Shown: positions 7,051 through 14,622, numbered from the stretch's first letter. The stretch: DNA of 17,110 nt from an uncultured Collinsella sp. (GCA_958403395.1 CATXXF010000041.1:1-17110); one strand, 5' to 3'. Translations and numbers: made by a program. Notes: a model not told the origin generated them from the letters alone.

Positions 7051-8181
7051 ATGTCTGAGTTTGCTGCCGGTCCTGCCGGTCGTATCGAGCGTGTCCGTGC
7101 CCTGATGGCCGAGCGTGGCTACGACGCCATCGTGGTGCGCGACGAGGCCAACCTTCGTTGGCTTACGGGCGTGAAGGGCGTTTTCGATTACACCTTTGAA
7201 TTCCCGCACGCTGCGTTTATTACGGCCGACCAGTGCCTGTTCCATACCGACTCGCGCTACCTCAACAGCTTTGAGGAGAACACGCCCGCCGGCAGCCCCT
7301 GGGTTTACGACATGGACGAGGGTACCATCCCCGGCTGGGTCGCCGGCAAGATTGCGGCTAACAAGTGCCGTGTCTGTGCTGTCGAGGACGATATGCAGAT
7401 TAACTTCTACCAGGGTATTCAGCGCGGCCTGGAGGACCGTTCCGTCGCCTGCATGCTGCCGCTGATGCACGACGACATCCGCAAGATGCGCGCCATCAAG
7501 GATGCCGAGGAGATCGAGCTTATGCGCCACGCACAGTCGATCACCGACGCCGCCTTCCAGCACATGCTCGGCTTTATTAAGCCTGGCATGACCGAGAAGC
7601 AGGTTCGTAACGAGCTCGAGAACTTTATGTTCGCCAACGGCGCAGACAGCCTTGCCTTCGGCTCCATCGTGGCGAGCGGTCCCAACACCGCCAACCCGCA
7701 TGCCGTGCCGAGCGACCGCGTGATCGAGAAGGGCGATTTCGTTCTCATGGATTATGGCGCGGGCTATTGCGATTACCGCTCCGACATGACGCGCACTGTC
7801 GTGATGGGCGAGCCCACCCAGGAGCAGCTCGACCTGTATGCACTCGTGCGCCGCACGCACGAGGAGTGCGTCGCCGCCATCCATCCGGGCGTCGAGGGCA
7901 ACGACATTTTCAAGCTTTCCAAGAAGATCATCGGCGATGCCGGCTATGGCGATTACTACAACCATGGTCTGGGCCACGGCGTCGGTATCGACATCCACGA
8001 GCTGCCCAACTTCAACCGCAGTAAGAACACCATCGAGATCGGCTCGGTTGTCACCATGGAGCCCGGCGTCTACCTGCCCGGCGTGGGCGGCGTGCGCCTG
8101 GAGGACTACGGCGTCGTCACCGAGAACGGATATGAGCCCTTCACCACGACCCCGCACGACCTGCACGTCATCGATTGCTAG
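7051..8181 (+). CDS. pepP: Xaa-Pro aminopeptidase (M24 family)
   Basis: Dinuclear-metal peptidase of the pita-bread fold that removes an N-terminal residue preceding proline. It has 376 residues, a normal length. The N-terminal creatinase-like domain covers roughly 10-145. The catalytic domain carries the substrate-binding His in NPHAVPSDR and all five metal ligands: D234 (MDYGAG), D245 (YRSDMTR), H309 (GLGHGVG), E337 (TMEPG) and E351 (VRLEDYG). The start at 7051 has AAGAAAGGA seven bases upstream. It stands immediately before efp, as in many Gram-positive and actinobacterial genomes. Here a strong terminator and a new promoter lie between the two genes, so they are probably transcribed separately. 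A cytoplasmic role in proline-peptide turnover is expected. Confidence 0.96.
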   Translation: MSEFAAGPAGRIERVRALMAERGYDAIVVRDEANLRWLTGVKGVFDYTFEFPHAAFITADQCLFHTDSRYLNSFEENTPAGSPWVYDMDEGTIPGWVAGKIAANKCRVCAVEDDMQINFYQGIQRGLEDRSVACMLPLMHDDIRKMRAIKDAEEIELMRHAQSITDAAFQHMLGFIKPGMTEKQVRNELENFMFANGADSLAFGSIVASGPNTANPHAVPSDRVIEKGDFVLMDYGAGYCDYRSDMTRTVVMGEPTQEQLDLYALVRRTHEECVAAIHPGVEGNDIFKLSKKIIGDAGYGDYYNHGLGHGVGIDIHELPNFNRSKNTIEIGSVVTMEPGVYLPGVGGVRLEDYGVVTENGYEPFTTTPHDLHVIDC

Positions 8182-8203
8182 CCCATTTCGATAGATTTTT
8201 GGG

Positions 8204-8246
8204 GCGGGGCGTCCGGATCGATTCGGACGCCCCGCGTTCTCTTTTT
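8204..8246 (+). terminator. Strong rho-independent terminator after pepP
   Basis: A perfect 12-bp stem is formed by GCGGGGCGTCCG (8204-8215) and CGGACGCCCCGC (8224-8235) around the loop GATCGATT. The T-rich tract GTTCTCTTTTT follows. It lies 22 bases after the pepP stop codon. Confidence 0.93.
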
Positions 8247-8277
8247 ATGCGCTCGCCGCAGGCGCCGCCTGCAAGTG

Positions 8278-8283
8278 TATAAT
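8278..8283 (+). promoter_or_regulatory. efp promoter -10 box
   Basis: A perfect TATAAT directly preceded by TG lies 32 bases after the pepP terminator and 57 bases before the efp start. No good -35 is visible at 16-18 bases. That place is occupied by the small inverted repeat GCAGGC/GCCTGC (8258-8272). This promoter probably drives efp and the run of genes that follows. Confidence 0.6.
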
Positions 8284-8340
8284 TTCTATCGTATGTAATT
8301 TGGACGCTTGTGCGTTCTGCCCATAACAAGAAAGGTCGCT

Positions 8341-8904
8341 ATGCCTACCATTTCTACCGCCGACTTCAAGAACGGCCTCGGTCTCCGCATCAAGGACAAG
8401 GTCTACACCATCGTCGAGTTCCAGCATGTCAAGCCGGGCAAGGGCGGCGCGTTTGTGCGCTACAAGACCCGCGACATCAAGAGCGGCCGTGTCGTCGAGA
8501 ACACCTGCAACGCCGGCACCAAGTTCGAGAGCGTCATGCTCACCACCCGTGAGTTCCAGTACCTCTACAACGATGGCGCCGACTACATCTTCATGGACAA
8601 CGAGACCTATGAGCAGGTTCCCGTTCCCGAGGACATGGTGGGCGAGAACTCCAAGTGGCTGCGCGAGAACGACATCTGCCAGCTGCTCTTCGCCGACGAT
8701 GAGCTCATGGGCGTGACTCCGCCGATGTTCATCGAGACCACCATCGTCCAAACCGACCCGGGCTTTAAGGGCGACACCGTCCAGGGTTCCACCAAGCCGG
8801 CCACGATTGACACCGGCGCTGTCATCCAGGTCCCCATGTACCTCAACGAGGGCGAGGTCATCAAGGTTGACACCCGCGACGGCAAGTTCGTCTCCCGCGT
8901 CTAG
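8341..8904 (+). CDS. efp: Elongation factor P
   Basis: Relieves ribosomes stalled at consecutive prolines by binding near the E site. The 187 residues comprise the KOW-like N-domain (about 1-65) and two OB domains (about 66-187), ending in the typical VDTRDGKFVSRV. The tip loop of domain I is KPGKGGAF, with the functional lysine at K34 as in E. coli. No epmA/epmB modification genes are in the window. In actinobacteria, unmodified lysine EF-P with a PGKGP loop is described; here the last position is Gly. The ATG at 8341 has AAGAAAGG upstream; a GTG at 8308 would add eleven unconserved residues. A terminator and TATAAT box upstream make it the first gene of its unit. Codon use is strongly biased, as expected for high expression. 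Confidence 0.98.
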   Translation: MPTISTADFKNGLGLRIKDKVYTIVEFQHVKPGKGGAFVRYKTRDIKSGRVVENTCNAGTKFESVMLTTREFQYLYNDGADYIFMDNETYEQVPVPEDMVGENSKWLRENDICQLLFADDELMGVTPPMFIETTIVQTDPGFKGDTVQGSTKPATIDTGAVIQVPMYLNEGEVIKVDTRDGKFVSRV

Positions 8905-8928
8905 CAACCAACTCTTCTAGGAGGACTC

Positions 8929-9291
8929 ATGCCCCAGGAAATCAAGATTGACGGCATCGGCATTTCGCCCGATGTTCTGACCGCCATCGTCTCGCGCGCC
9001 GTGTCCGATGTCGAGGGCATCGCCTCCGTTGGCGTCAAGGACCTTGCCACTAATCTTGTCTCCATGATGCTCTCGTCCAAGGCCCCGGCTTCCGAGCCGG
9101 CGGTCGAGGCCGAGGTCGTTGGCGACAAGCTCGCACTCACCGTGCGTGTCGTGGTTTTCTTTGGCTATCCGTTCAAGAAACTCGCCGAGGCCGTTCGCGC
9201 TGCCGTGGTCGCCGCCATCGATGCCCAGGTTGGCGTTGAGGTCGAGCGCGTTGACGTTTGCATCGACGGCCTCGTTTTCCCCAAGGAGTAA
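8929..9291 (+). CDS. Asp23/Gls24 family envelope stress-type protein (YqhY position)
   Basis: A 120-residue protein of the Asp23/Gls24 family. Typical features are GIGISPDVLTAIVSRAV near the N-terminus, VEGIASVGV, a beta-rich centre (KLALTVRVVVFFGYPF) and the helix KLAEAVRAAVVAAI. It ends in VGVEVERVDVCIDGLVF. In B. subtilis the family member yqhY lies directly before nusB, next to the acetyl-CoA carboxylase genes, and influences lipid synthesis. In other Gram-positives the family is tied to cell-envelope stress. The same link to nusB is seen here, three bases away, but no accB/accC is present. AGGAGG (8919-8924) gives a very good ribosome binding site. No membrane segment or signal peptide is visible, so it is probably cytoplasmic. 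Its biochemical function is unknown. Confidence 0.9.
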   Translation: MPQEIKIDGIGISPDVLTAIVSRAVSDVEGIASVGVKDLATNLVSMMLSSKAPASEPAVEAEVVGDKLALTVRVVVFFGYPFKKLAEAVRAAVVAAIDAQVGVEVERVDVCIDGLVFPKE

Positions 9292-9294
9292 CCT

Positions 9295-9879
9295 TTGAGC
9301 CTTAAGGTTTATCGCGGGCGTACGCTTGCCCGCAGTCAGGCGCTGCAGCTGCTGTTCCAGGCCGAGGCCACGGACAGCCCGCTCGAGCGCGTCCTCGAGG
9401 GTGATTTCCTGATCTCGAAGGGTCCCCTCGATCCCTATGCGCTGGAGCTGTGCCGCGGTGCCTACGAGCATATCGACCGCATCGACTGCGCCCTGCGTTC
9501 TGTTGCCAAGAACTGGGATCTTATGCGCATGCCCGGCGCCGACCGCAACCTGCTGCGTATCGCCGTTTACGAGATGCGTTTCCTCACTGACGAGGAGGTC
9601 TCGGACGCCATCGTGATCAACGAGGCCGTCGAGCTTGCCAAGGCCTATGGCACCGACCAGTCCGCGTCGTTCGTCAACGGCGTGCTGGGTAAGATCGCTC
9701 GCAGCGAGGAGCTGCCGGGCGAGGACCTGTACCAGGAGCTGCTGGCCGAAGATAGTGCTCGCGAGGAGGCACAGGCTGCCGAGGCTGCCGCAAAGGTTGC
9801 GGTTGCTCAGGCCGAGGCCGGCGTTCTCGACGAGGACGCTGAGGTCGCCGAGGCCGAGACCGGTACCGTCGAGGAGTAG
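9295..9879 (+). CDS. nusB: Transcription antitermination factor NusB
   Basis: Binds boxA RNA with NusE (S10) and promotes complete transcription of rRNA operons. The all-helical core covers about residues 8-140 and has RSQALQLLFQAE, NWDLMRMPGADRNLLRIAVYEM, the segment INEAVELAKAYG, and SFVNGVLGKIA. The protein has 194 residues, longer than the usual 130-150, because about 50 Ala/Glu-rich residues follow the core (from about 145). The start is TTG at 9295, supported by AAGGAG (9283-9288) six bases upstream, inside the end of the preceding gene. xseB starts two bases after its stop. Confidence 0.95.
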   Translation: MSLKVYRGRTLARSQALQLLFQAEATDSPLERVLEGDFLISKGPLDPYALELCRGAYEHIDRIDCALRSVAKNWDLMRMPGADRNLLRIAVYEMRFLTDEEVSDAIVINEAVELAKAYGTDQSASFVNGVLGKIARSEELPGEDLYQELLAEDSAREEAQAAEAAAKVAVAQAEAGVLDEDAEVAEAETGTVEE

Positions 9880-9881
9880 CC

Positions 9882-10121
9882 ATGCCAGAGGGTTCCGTCC
9901 GCAACTTCGACGAGATTTCGGACCGCTTGGACCAGATCATAGCTACCGTTCGCTCTAAGGATACGTCCTTGGAGCGTTCGCTCGATCTGTTTGACGAGGC
10001 GATTGAGCTGGGCTCCCGTGCGGTCGACATGGTCGATAAGTTTGAGCTGACGCCGCGTGAGGCCGACAAGCTCGAGCAGGAATACGATGAGGATGCGGCA
10101 AACGAATCCCAGGATAGCTAG
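9882..10121 (+). CDS. xseB: Exodeoxyribonuclease VII small subunit
   Basis: A 79-residue helical protein that forms exonuclease VII with the large subunit XseA, degrading single-stranded DNA into oligonucleotides. NFDEISDRLDQIIATVRSKD, SLERSLDLFDEAIEL and a short acidic tail are typical of the family. The ATG is two bases after the nusB stop, and GGAG inside the nusB end serves as ribosome binding site. The large-subunit gene xseA, which often lies directly before xseB, is not in the window. Confidence 0.93.
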   Translation: MPEGSVRNFDEISDRLDQIIATVRSKDTSLERSLDLFDEAIELGSRAVDMVDKFELTPREADKLEQEYDEDAANESQDS

Positions 10122-10147
10122 GCCGCATCTCCGGATACGAATGGTTG

Positions 10148-10960
10148 ATGGCATTCATGAAACGCGTGCGTCTTGATGACGAACTGATTTCACAGGGCAT
10201 CTGCGCCGATCGCGCGGATGCCCTTCGCACTCTTATGGCTGGCTTGGTCTCGAGTGGCGGTGAGCGTTTGACCTCCCCGGGGCTCAAGGTGACGCCGGGC
10301 CTGCCACTGCACGTTAAGGGGCGCATCCCGTATGTTGGGCGCGGCGGGCTCAAGCTCGAGGGCGCGCTCGATGCGTTTGGGATTGATCCGACGGACCTTG
10401 TCTGCTTGGACGTAGGCTGCTCTACCGGCGGCTTTACCGATTGCCTGCTTAAGCGCGGGGCCGCCACGGTCGTTTCGGTCGATGTGGGTCGCGCTCAGTT
10501 TGATTGGTCGCTGCGCCAAGACGATCGCGTGACGCTCCACGAGCGCACGAATGTGATGCAGTTGCCCGAGCTCGGCTACGGTGACGCTATCGACCTGGCC
10601 GTGTGCGATGTGTCGTTTACGAGTATCGCGAATATCATCGATGCCGTGCTGGCGTGCCTGAAACCTTCGGGTTCGTTTTGCACGCTCGTAAAGCCGCAGT
10701 TTGAGGCTCCGGCTGCTCTGGTGGGCGAGGGCGGTATCGTGACGGATCCCGCTGTGCGTGTTGACACACTCGTGGCGGCGATTGAGCTGTTCGCCGCAAA
10801 GGGCTTGTTCCCGGTCGACGTGTGCGTGTCGCCCATCCATGGCGCCAAGGGCAACGTTGAGTTTTTCCTGTACGGCACGAGGTTTGCCCCTGGCGAGCGC
10901 GCCGAAGATGAGCTGCAATCCCAGGTATCGGCTTTGAGCGAGAAAGCGGCAACGCTATGA
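10148..10960 (+). CDS. tlyA: TlyA family rRNA (cytidine-2'-O)-methyltransferase
   Basis: S-adenosylmethionine-dependent methyltransferase; mycobacterial TlyA 2'-O-methylates 16S and 23S rRNA and is needed for capreomycin sensitivity. An S4 RNA-binding domain (about 4-60) is followed by the conserved linker YVGRGGLKLEGAL. The FtsJ/RrmJ-like domain has the SAM-binding LDVGCSTGGFTD (from D88) and DVGRAQFDWSLR. The K-D-K-E catalytic tetrad appears as K69, D154 (CDVSF), K182 (VKPQFE) and E238 (NVEFFL). The start is uncertain: TTG 10145, ATG 10148 and ATG 10157 are all in frame, with only a weak GGA upstream. 10148 is chosen as a compromise, giving 270 residues. nadK overlaps its stop by four bases. 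Confidence 0.94.
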   Translation: MAFMKRVRLDDELISQGICADRADALRTLMAGLVSSGGERLTSPGLKVTPGLPLHVKGRIPYVGRGGLKLEGALDAFGIDPTDLVCLDVGCSTGGFTDCLLKRGAATVVSVDVGRAQFDWSLRQDDRVTLHERTNVMQLPELGYGDAIDLAVCDVSFTSIANIIDAVLACLKPSGSFCTLVKPQFEAPAALVGEGGIVTDPAVRVDTLVAAIELFAAKGLFPVDVCVSPIHGAKGNVEFFLYGTRFAPGERAEDELQSQVSALSEKAATL

Positions 10961-11817
10961 AGGTCTTTCTGGTCCCCAATTACTACAAGCAAGAGGCGGT
11001 CGAGAGCGGCCTGATGCTCGAGCTTTGGCTTTCGCGCCAAGGCTATGAGGTCGCATGGACTGCCGACCAGCGCTCCAAGATTCAGAGCACGCCCGATGTT
11101 GACGATGCCGACCTGGTCATTACGCTCGGCGGCGACGGCACGTTGCTGCGCGCCGCCCGTATCCTCAATTACCGTGAGATTCCCATTTTGGGGCTTTCCT
11201 ATGGTCACCTGGGCTTTTTGACGGCGGCCAGTCCCGAGGAACGCGATATTTTGCAGGTTGTGAGCGATGCCCTGTCCGGTGAGCTCCACGTGAGCCGCCG
11301 CGCCACCATCGCCGCGGATATCGTCTCGGTGCGTGATGACGGCACGAAGGATGTCGTGCGTTCGTTCGCCCTCAACGACATGGCGCTTACGCGCGGGCCC
11401 CTGTCCGATATGGTCGAGTTTGACATCACGGTGTCCGGCCATCATATCGATCGCCTGCGCGGTGACGGTGTCGTCGTGTCGACGGCGACCGGCTCCACCG
11501 GCTATGCGCTGAGCGCCGGCGGCCCTATCGTCAGCCCCGATTACACGGGCATGGTCTGTGTACCGATTGCTCCGCATACCATTCAAGCTCGCGCCTTCTT
11601 GACCTCGCCGAGCGATGTTGTCGAAATCTTTATGTCCGATGATCGCCCAAGCGTTCCGGCCATCGCCATCGACGGACAGTTTATTACCTGCGACGGCACG
11701 GTCGAGAGCGTGGCTGTGCGTCGCGGTCCCGGCGATGTGCTGCTGCTCGATTACGGTCCCGAGAGCTTCTATAACTCGGTGAGCCGCGTGTTCTATGGAG
11801 TGCGTCATGATCGATGA
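10957..11817 (+). CDS. nadK: NAD kinase
   Basis: Phosphorylates NAD to NADP using ATP or polyphosphate. The 286 residues show the family hallmarks: the GGDGT motif (G58 to T62, catalytic D60) and GHLGFLT. They also show ALND (N140 and D141) and the glycine-rich GDGVVVSTATGSTGYALSAG with GGPI after it. The ATG overlaps the tlyA stop (ATGA) and its own stop overlaps recN by eleven bases, so the three genes form a translationally coupled set. tlyA-nadK-recN is a common neighbourhood in Gram-positive and actinobacterial genomes. Confidence 0.97.
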   Translation: MKVFLVPNYYKQEAVESGLMLELWLSRQGYEVAWTADQRSKIQSTPDVDDADLVITLGGDGTLLRAARILNYREIPILGLSYGHLGFLTAASPEERDILQVVSDALSGELHVSRRATIAADIVSVRDDGTKDVVRSFALNDMALTRGPLSDMVEFDITVSGHHIDRLRGDGVVVSTATGSTGYALSAGGPIVSPDYTGMVCVPIAPHTIQARAFLTSPSDVVEIFMSDDRPSVPAIAIDGQFITCDGTVESVAVRRGPGDVLLLDYGPESFYNSVSRVFYGVRHDR

Positions 11818-13435
11818 GCTGCAGGTTTCTAACATTGCTCTCATTCGCGAGGCGACGTTGGTTCCGAGCGCTGGTCTAACGGTTCTGACCGGCGAGACCG
11901 GTGCCGGTAAGACCGCGCTGCTCTCGGCGCTCAAGCTCATTTTGGGCGAGCGCGCCGATTCGTCGACAGTTCGCGAGGGCGAGGTGCTTGCCAGCGTCGA
12001 GGCGCGTCTGTTCGACGGCCCGCACGACACGGAGGGCTTTACCGTACAGCGCAGCCTTTCTGCCGAGGGCCGCAGCCGCGTAAAAATTGACGGCCGCATC
12101 GCCAGCGTGCGTGAGCTTTCGGAGCGCGTCGGCGTGATGATGGATCTGTGCGGCCAGCACGAGCATCAGCGTCTGCTCGACCCGGCGCATCATGTTGCCA
12201 TGGTCGATGCCTGGGCTGGGCGCGCGGCGCTTGAGGCGCTCGAGAAGTATCGCACCTGCTTTAAGGCTTCGCGAGCGGCCGCCAAGGAGCTTCGCCGTGT
12301 GGAGGAAGCTTCACGCGCGCAGGGGAGTCGCGTCGAGGAAGCGCGTTTTGCCCTCGAGCGTATCGCCGAGGTCGACCCCAAGCCAGGTGAGTACGAGGAA
12401 CTCGAGGAGCTGCTGCCGCGCTCGGAGCACGCCGAGGTCTTGGTGGCGACGGCCAACGAGGCCCATGCATCGCTTGCTGCCGAAGGGGGAGCGCTCGATG
12501 CCGTGAATGGCGCCGTGGCTGAGCTTTCACGCATGGCGACCGTTGACCGCAAGCTCGGTGACATCGCCGACGCACTTTCGGATGCCTGCATCTCACTCGA
12601 GGATTGCGCCAATGAGCTGCGTGCTTATCGCGATGGCGTTGCGTTTGACCCTCGCGAGCTCGCTCGCATGCGCGAGCGGTATTCCGACCTCAAGGGCCTG
12701 CTGCGTCAGTGGGGTCCCACCATGGACGACGTGTTTGCCATGCGCGATCGCTCGCAAGAGCTGTTGTCGCTGGTAGACGATGGTGATGAGCAAATCAAGA
12801 AGGCGCGCGAAGCGCTTGGTGCGGCTGAACGCGAGCTCTTTGCTGCCGCCAAGGCGCTTAAGCGCGCGCGGAACACCGCTGCCCCGCGCTTTTGTCACGA
12901 GGTTGGCCGTCAGATGGCGCGCCTGGAGATGGGCGGCGCCGAGCTCGTCTGGGAGTCGCGCGATCTTCCGCGTGCCGAGTGGACACCGGCGGGGCCTTCA
13001 AGCTATGAGCTTTTGTATCGCAGCGGTGCCGGATTGACGCCGCGCCCCCTGCGCCGCATTGCGTCGGGCGGCGAGCTGAGCCGCGTTATGCTGGCGAGCA
13101 AGGTTGTCCTTGGCAACGCGGATGGTGTGGATACCCTGGTGTTCGACGAGGTCGATGCCGGTGTCGGCGGCTCCACCGCCCGTGCGCTGGCCGGTGTACT
13201 GGCCGATCTTGCCGCCACGCATCAGGTCATTGTCGTAACGCACCTGGCGCAGGTCGCCGTCATGGCCGACAAGCATTACGTGGTCAGTAAAGAGCCCGGC
13301 GACGTTCCTCAAACGCATCTGGACGAGGTGACCGGCGATGCCCGCACCGCAGAGATCGCCCGTATGCTGAGCGGCGATCAATCCGAGGCAAGCTTGGCCC
13401 ACGCAAAGCAGATGCTCGAAGAAGCGCGTGCTTAG
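11807..13435 (+). CDS. recN: DNA repair protein RecN
   Basis: SMC-like ATPase that acts early in double-strand break repair and helps hold DNA ends. The 542 residues show the expected order. The N-terminal head has Walker A GETGAGKT (K35) and DLCGQHEHQRLLDP. A long coiled-coil centre (about 150-370) is rich in Ala, Glu, Arg and Leu. The C-terminal head has the signature ASGGELSRV (from A419), Walker B LVFDEVDAGVGG (D447 and E448) and VVTHLAQVA. The start at 11807 gives the family N-terminus (MIDELQVSNIALI) with GGAG (11797-11800) six bases upstream. An ATG at 11795 would add four residues. No LexA-box-like site is visible nearby; it shares the upstream operon's transcription. Confidence 0.97.
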   Translation: MIDELQVSNIALIREATLVPSAGLTVLTGETGAGKTALLSALKLILGERADSSTVREGEVLASVEARLFDGPHDTEGFTVQRSLSAEGRSRVKIDGRIASVRELSERVGVMMDLCGQHEHQRLLDPAHHVAMVDAWAGRAALEALEKYRTCFKASRAAAKELRRVEEASRAQGSRVEEARFALERIAEVDPKPGEYEELEELLPRSEHAEVLVATANEAHASLAAEGGALDAVNGAVAELSRMATVDRKLGDIADALSDACISLEDCANELRAYRDGVAFDPRELARMRERYSDLKGLLRQWGPTMDDVFAMRDRSQELLSLVDDGDEQIKKAREALGAAERELFAAAKALKRARNTAAPRFCHEVGRQMARLEMGGAELVWESRDLPRAEWTPAGPSSYELLYRSGAGLTPRPLRRIASGGELSRVMLASKVVLGNADGVDTLVFDEVDAGVGGSTARALAGVLADLAATHQVIVVTHLAQVAVMADKHYVVSKEPGDVPQTHLDEVTGDARTAEIARMLSGDQSEASLAHAKQMLEEARA

Positions 13436-13466
13436 GCCGAGCCGCCACATGCATGTCCGACCCTGC

Positions 13467-13628
13467 CGCCACGAAACCGGCCCATCTACTACGTTTGATA
13501 GGCTATCGGCAACCACGTCAAGAATTGCAAAAAGAAAACCGCAGGTAGAACGCCTGCGGTTTTCTCTATTTTCGGTATGTGGTTGGTCCATACGGATAAA
13601 ACGTAGTAGATAGGCCGGTTTCGTGGCG
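13467..13628. repeat. 162-bp nested inverted repeat between recN and the RpiR gene
   Basis: The outer arms 13467-13496 and 13599-13628 are 30 bases each and complementary except for one pair (C13483 opposite A13612). Inside, CAACCAC (13510-13516) pairs with GTGGTTG (13579-13585) in exact register with the outer arms. The core is the terminator stem at 13533-13565. The whole element could fold into one long hairpin. It fills most of the 220-base gap between two convergent genes. Its origin is unknown; a miniature mobile element or dispersed intergenic repeat is possible. No flanking target duplication was seen. Confidence 0.9.
13533..13575. terminator. Bidirectional rho-independent terminator
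   Basis: AGAAAACCGCAGG (13533-13545) pairs perfectly with CCTGCGGTTTTCT (13553-13565) around the seven-base loop TAGAACG. A T-rich tail (CTATTTT) follows on the plus strand. On the minus strand the stem runs into a T5 tract. It can therefore end both recN and the convergent RpiR-family gene. Confidence 0.9.
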
Positions 13629-13655
13629 AGTGGCGTTTATCGGCTCCCAAAATGT

Positions 13656-14513
13656 CTACTCCACGACCTTATCCGGCTGGATGAGCTCCTCGTAGTAGCT
13701 GATATGCTCACGCGCGTCTTTAATCTCGGGCAGCAGGAAGTTGTAGATGACTTCGATGATCATCGTGGCGCTGATCTTGGAGAACGCGAAGTCACCCGTT
13801 GTCAGCAACGCTTCGTGATTGACGGTATTAAAGGTGTAGTCGGCGAGGCGCGCAAGTGGGGATTTGCTGTCACTGCTGATGACGACTACGGTTGCGCCGC
13901 AGTTGCGAGCCGCTTTTGCCATGCGATTCAGTCGGCGCGATTTGCCAGAGTTTGAGATTAGCACGATGACGTCACCCGGGCGTAACGTGAGCGCAAAGCC
14001 GATTGATGTCTCGCTAATGGTGCTCGCCATGCAGCGCAGGCCCAGCTGCGAAAACTTAAACGTCGCATCGAGCGCGACCGCGTTCGTATTGCCCACAGCT
14101 GCAAACTCAATAACCCCTGCATGCTTAAGGGCATGCACAACAGCCGCCAGCGTATCGTGGTCGATCCCGTCGATGGTCGCATTAAGCTCGCTCACCTTGG
14201 CAGCCAGGATGTTCTTGAGGCTCTGCTCCATATTGTCGAGCGAGACCTCGTCGGTCAGGCCCTCGTTGCGCTGGCTTTCCAAATCCCTCGCCAACGAAAA
14301 CTGAAAGCTGCGGAAGCTACCAAAGCCCAGCTTGCGGCAGAAGCGCGAAACGGTCGCCTCGGACGTGGCAGCGGCACGCGAAAGTTGGGCGGCCGTCAGA
14401 CGTGGCGCCTCGGACTGGTGCTCCAATATATAGTCGACAATGCGCTGCTCGGACTCGCTGTATCCCTGATGGGTACTAATGAGGGAAAGTGCGCTCTTGC
14501 TACTATCGATCAT
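13656..14513 (-). CDS. MurR/RpiR family transcriptional regulator (HTH plus SIS domain)
   Basis: A 285-residue regulator. The N-terminal RpiR-type helix-turn-helix covers about 10-85 and contains LTAAQLSRAAATSEATVSRF followed by CRKLGFGSF. The SIS sugar-phosphate-binding domain covers about 115-260 with FAAVGNTNAVALDATFKFSQ, LRPGDVIVLISNSGKSR, GATVVVISSDSKSPLARLADY. Members usually bind phosphorylated sugars. The start at 14513 is supported by AGGAG seven bases upstream on the minus strand; the frame could extend 16 residues further, but without such a site. It is divergent from the PTS permease gene, with 272 bases between the two starts. It is therefore the likely regulator of that gene, and perhaps of itself. 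Whether it represses or activates cannot be told from sequence. Confidence 0.93.
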   Translation of the reverse strand: MIDSSKSALSLISTHQGYSESEQRIVDYILEHQSEAPRLTAAQLSRAAATSEATVSRFCRKLGFGSFRSFQFSLARDLESQRNEGLTDEVSLDNMEQSLKNILAAKVSELNATIDGIDHDTLAAVVHALKHAGVIEFAAVGNTNAVALDATFKFSQLGLRCMASTISETSIGFALTLRPGDVIVLISNSGKSRRLNRMAKAARNCGATVVVISSDSKSPLARLADYTFNTVNHEALLTTGDFAFSKISATMIIEVIYNFLLPEIKDAREHISYYEELIQPDKVVE

Positions 14514-14561
14514 GGATGGCTCCTGGTTGGCATGAAAATCTAGCTTGATTTGCAATGCCAT

Positions 14562-14567
14562 AGTATA
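14562..14567 (-). promoter_or_regulatory. Possible -10 box for the RpiR-family gene
   Basis: Read on the minus strand this is TATACT, a five-of-six match to TATAAT, about 50 bases upstream of the regulator's start codon. No convincing -35 is seen at the right distance, so the call rests on one hexamer and its position. Confidence 0.3.
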
Positions 14568-14594
14568 CGGGCATTTTCAATTACAAGATACACC

Positions 14595-14622
14595 TTGCCG
14601 TTTCAAGTGTTGATGGTAAACT
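14595..14622 (+). promoter_or_regulatory. Possible PTS gene promoter
   Basis: TTGCCG (14595-14600) and TAAACT (14617-14622) are each four-of-six matches, with a 16-base spacer. The -10 abuts the dyad at 14621-14649, so a protein bound there would cover the start of transcription. A second, equally modest pair is TTCTCA (14681-14686) and TATCTT (14704-14709) with a 17-base spacer. Confidence 0.3.

Noticed and set aside
13469..13628. A CRISPR array or attachment site
   Set aside because: There is one inverted pair, not a series of direct repeats with spacers, and no integrase gene or tRNA gene is near.
13436..13655. Short open frames inside the recN-RpiR gap
   Set aside because: They are a by-product of the inverted repeat, with no ribosome sites and no resemblance to a protein family.
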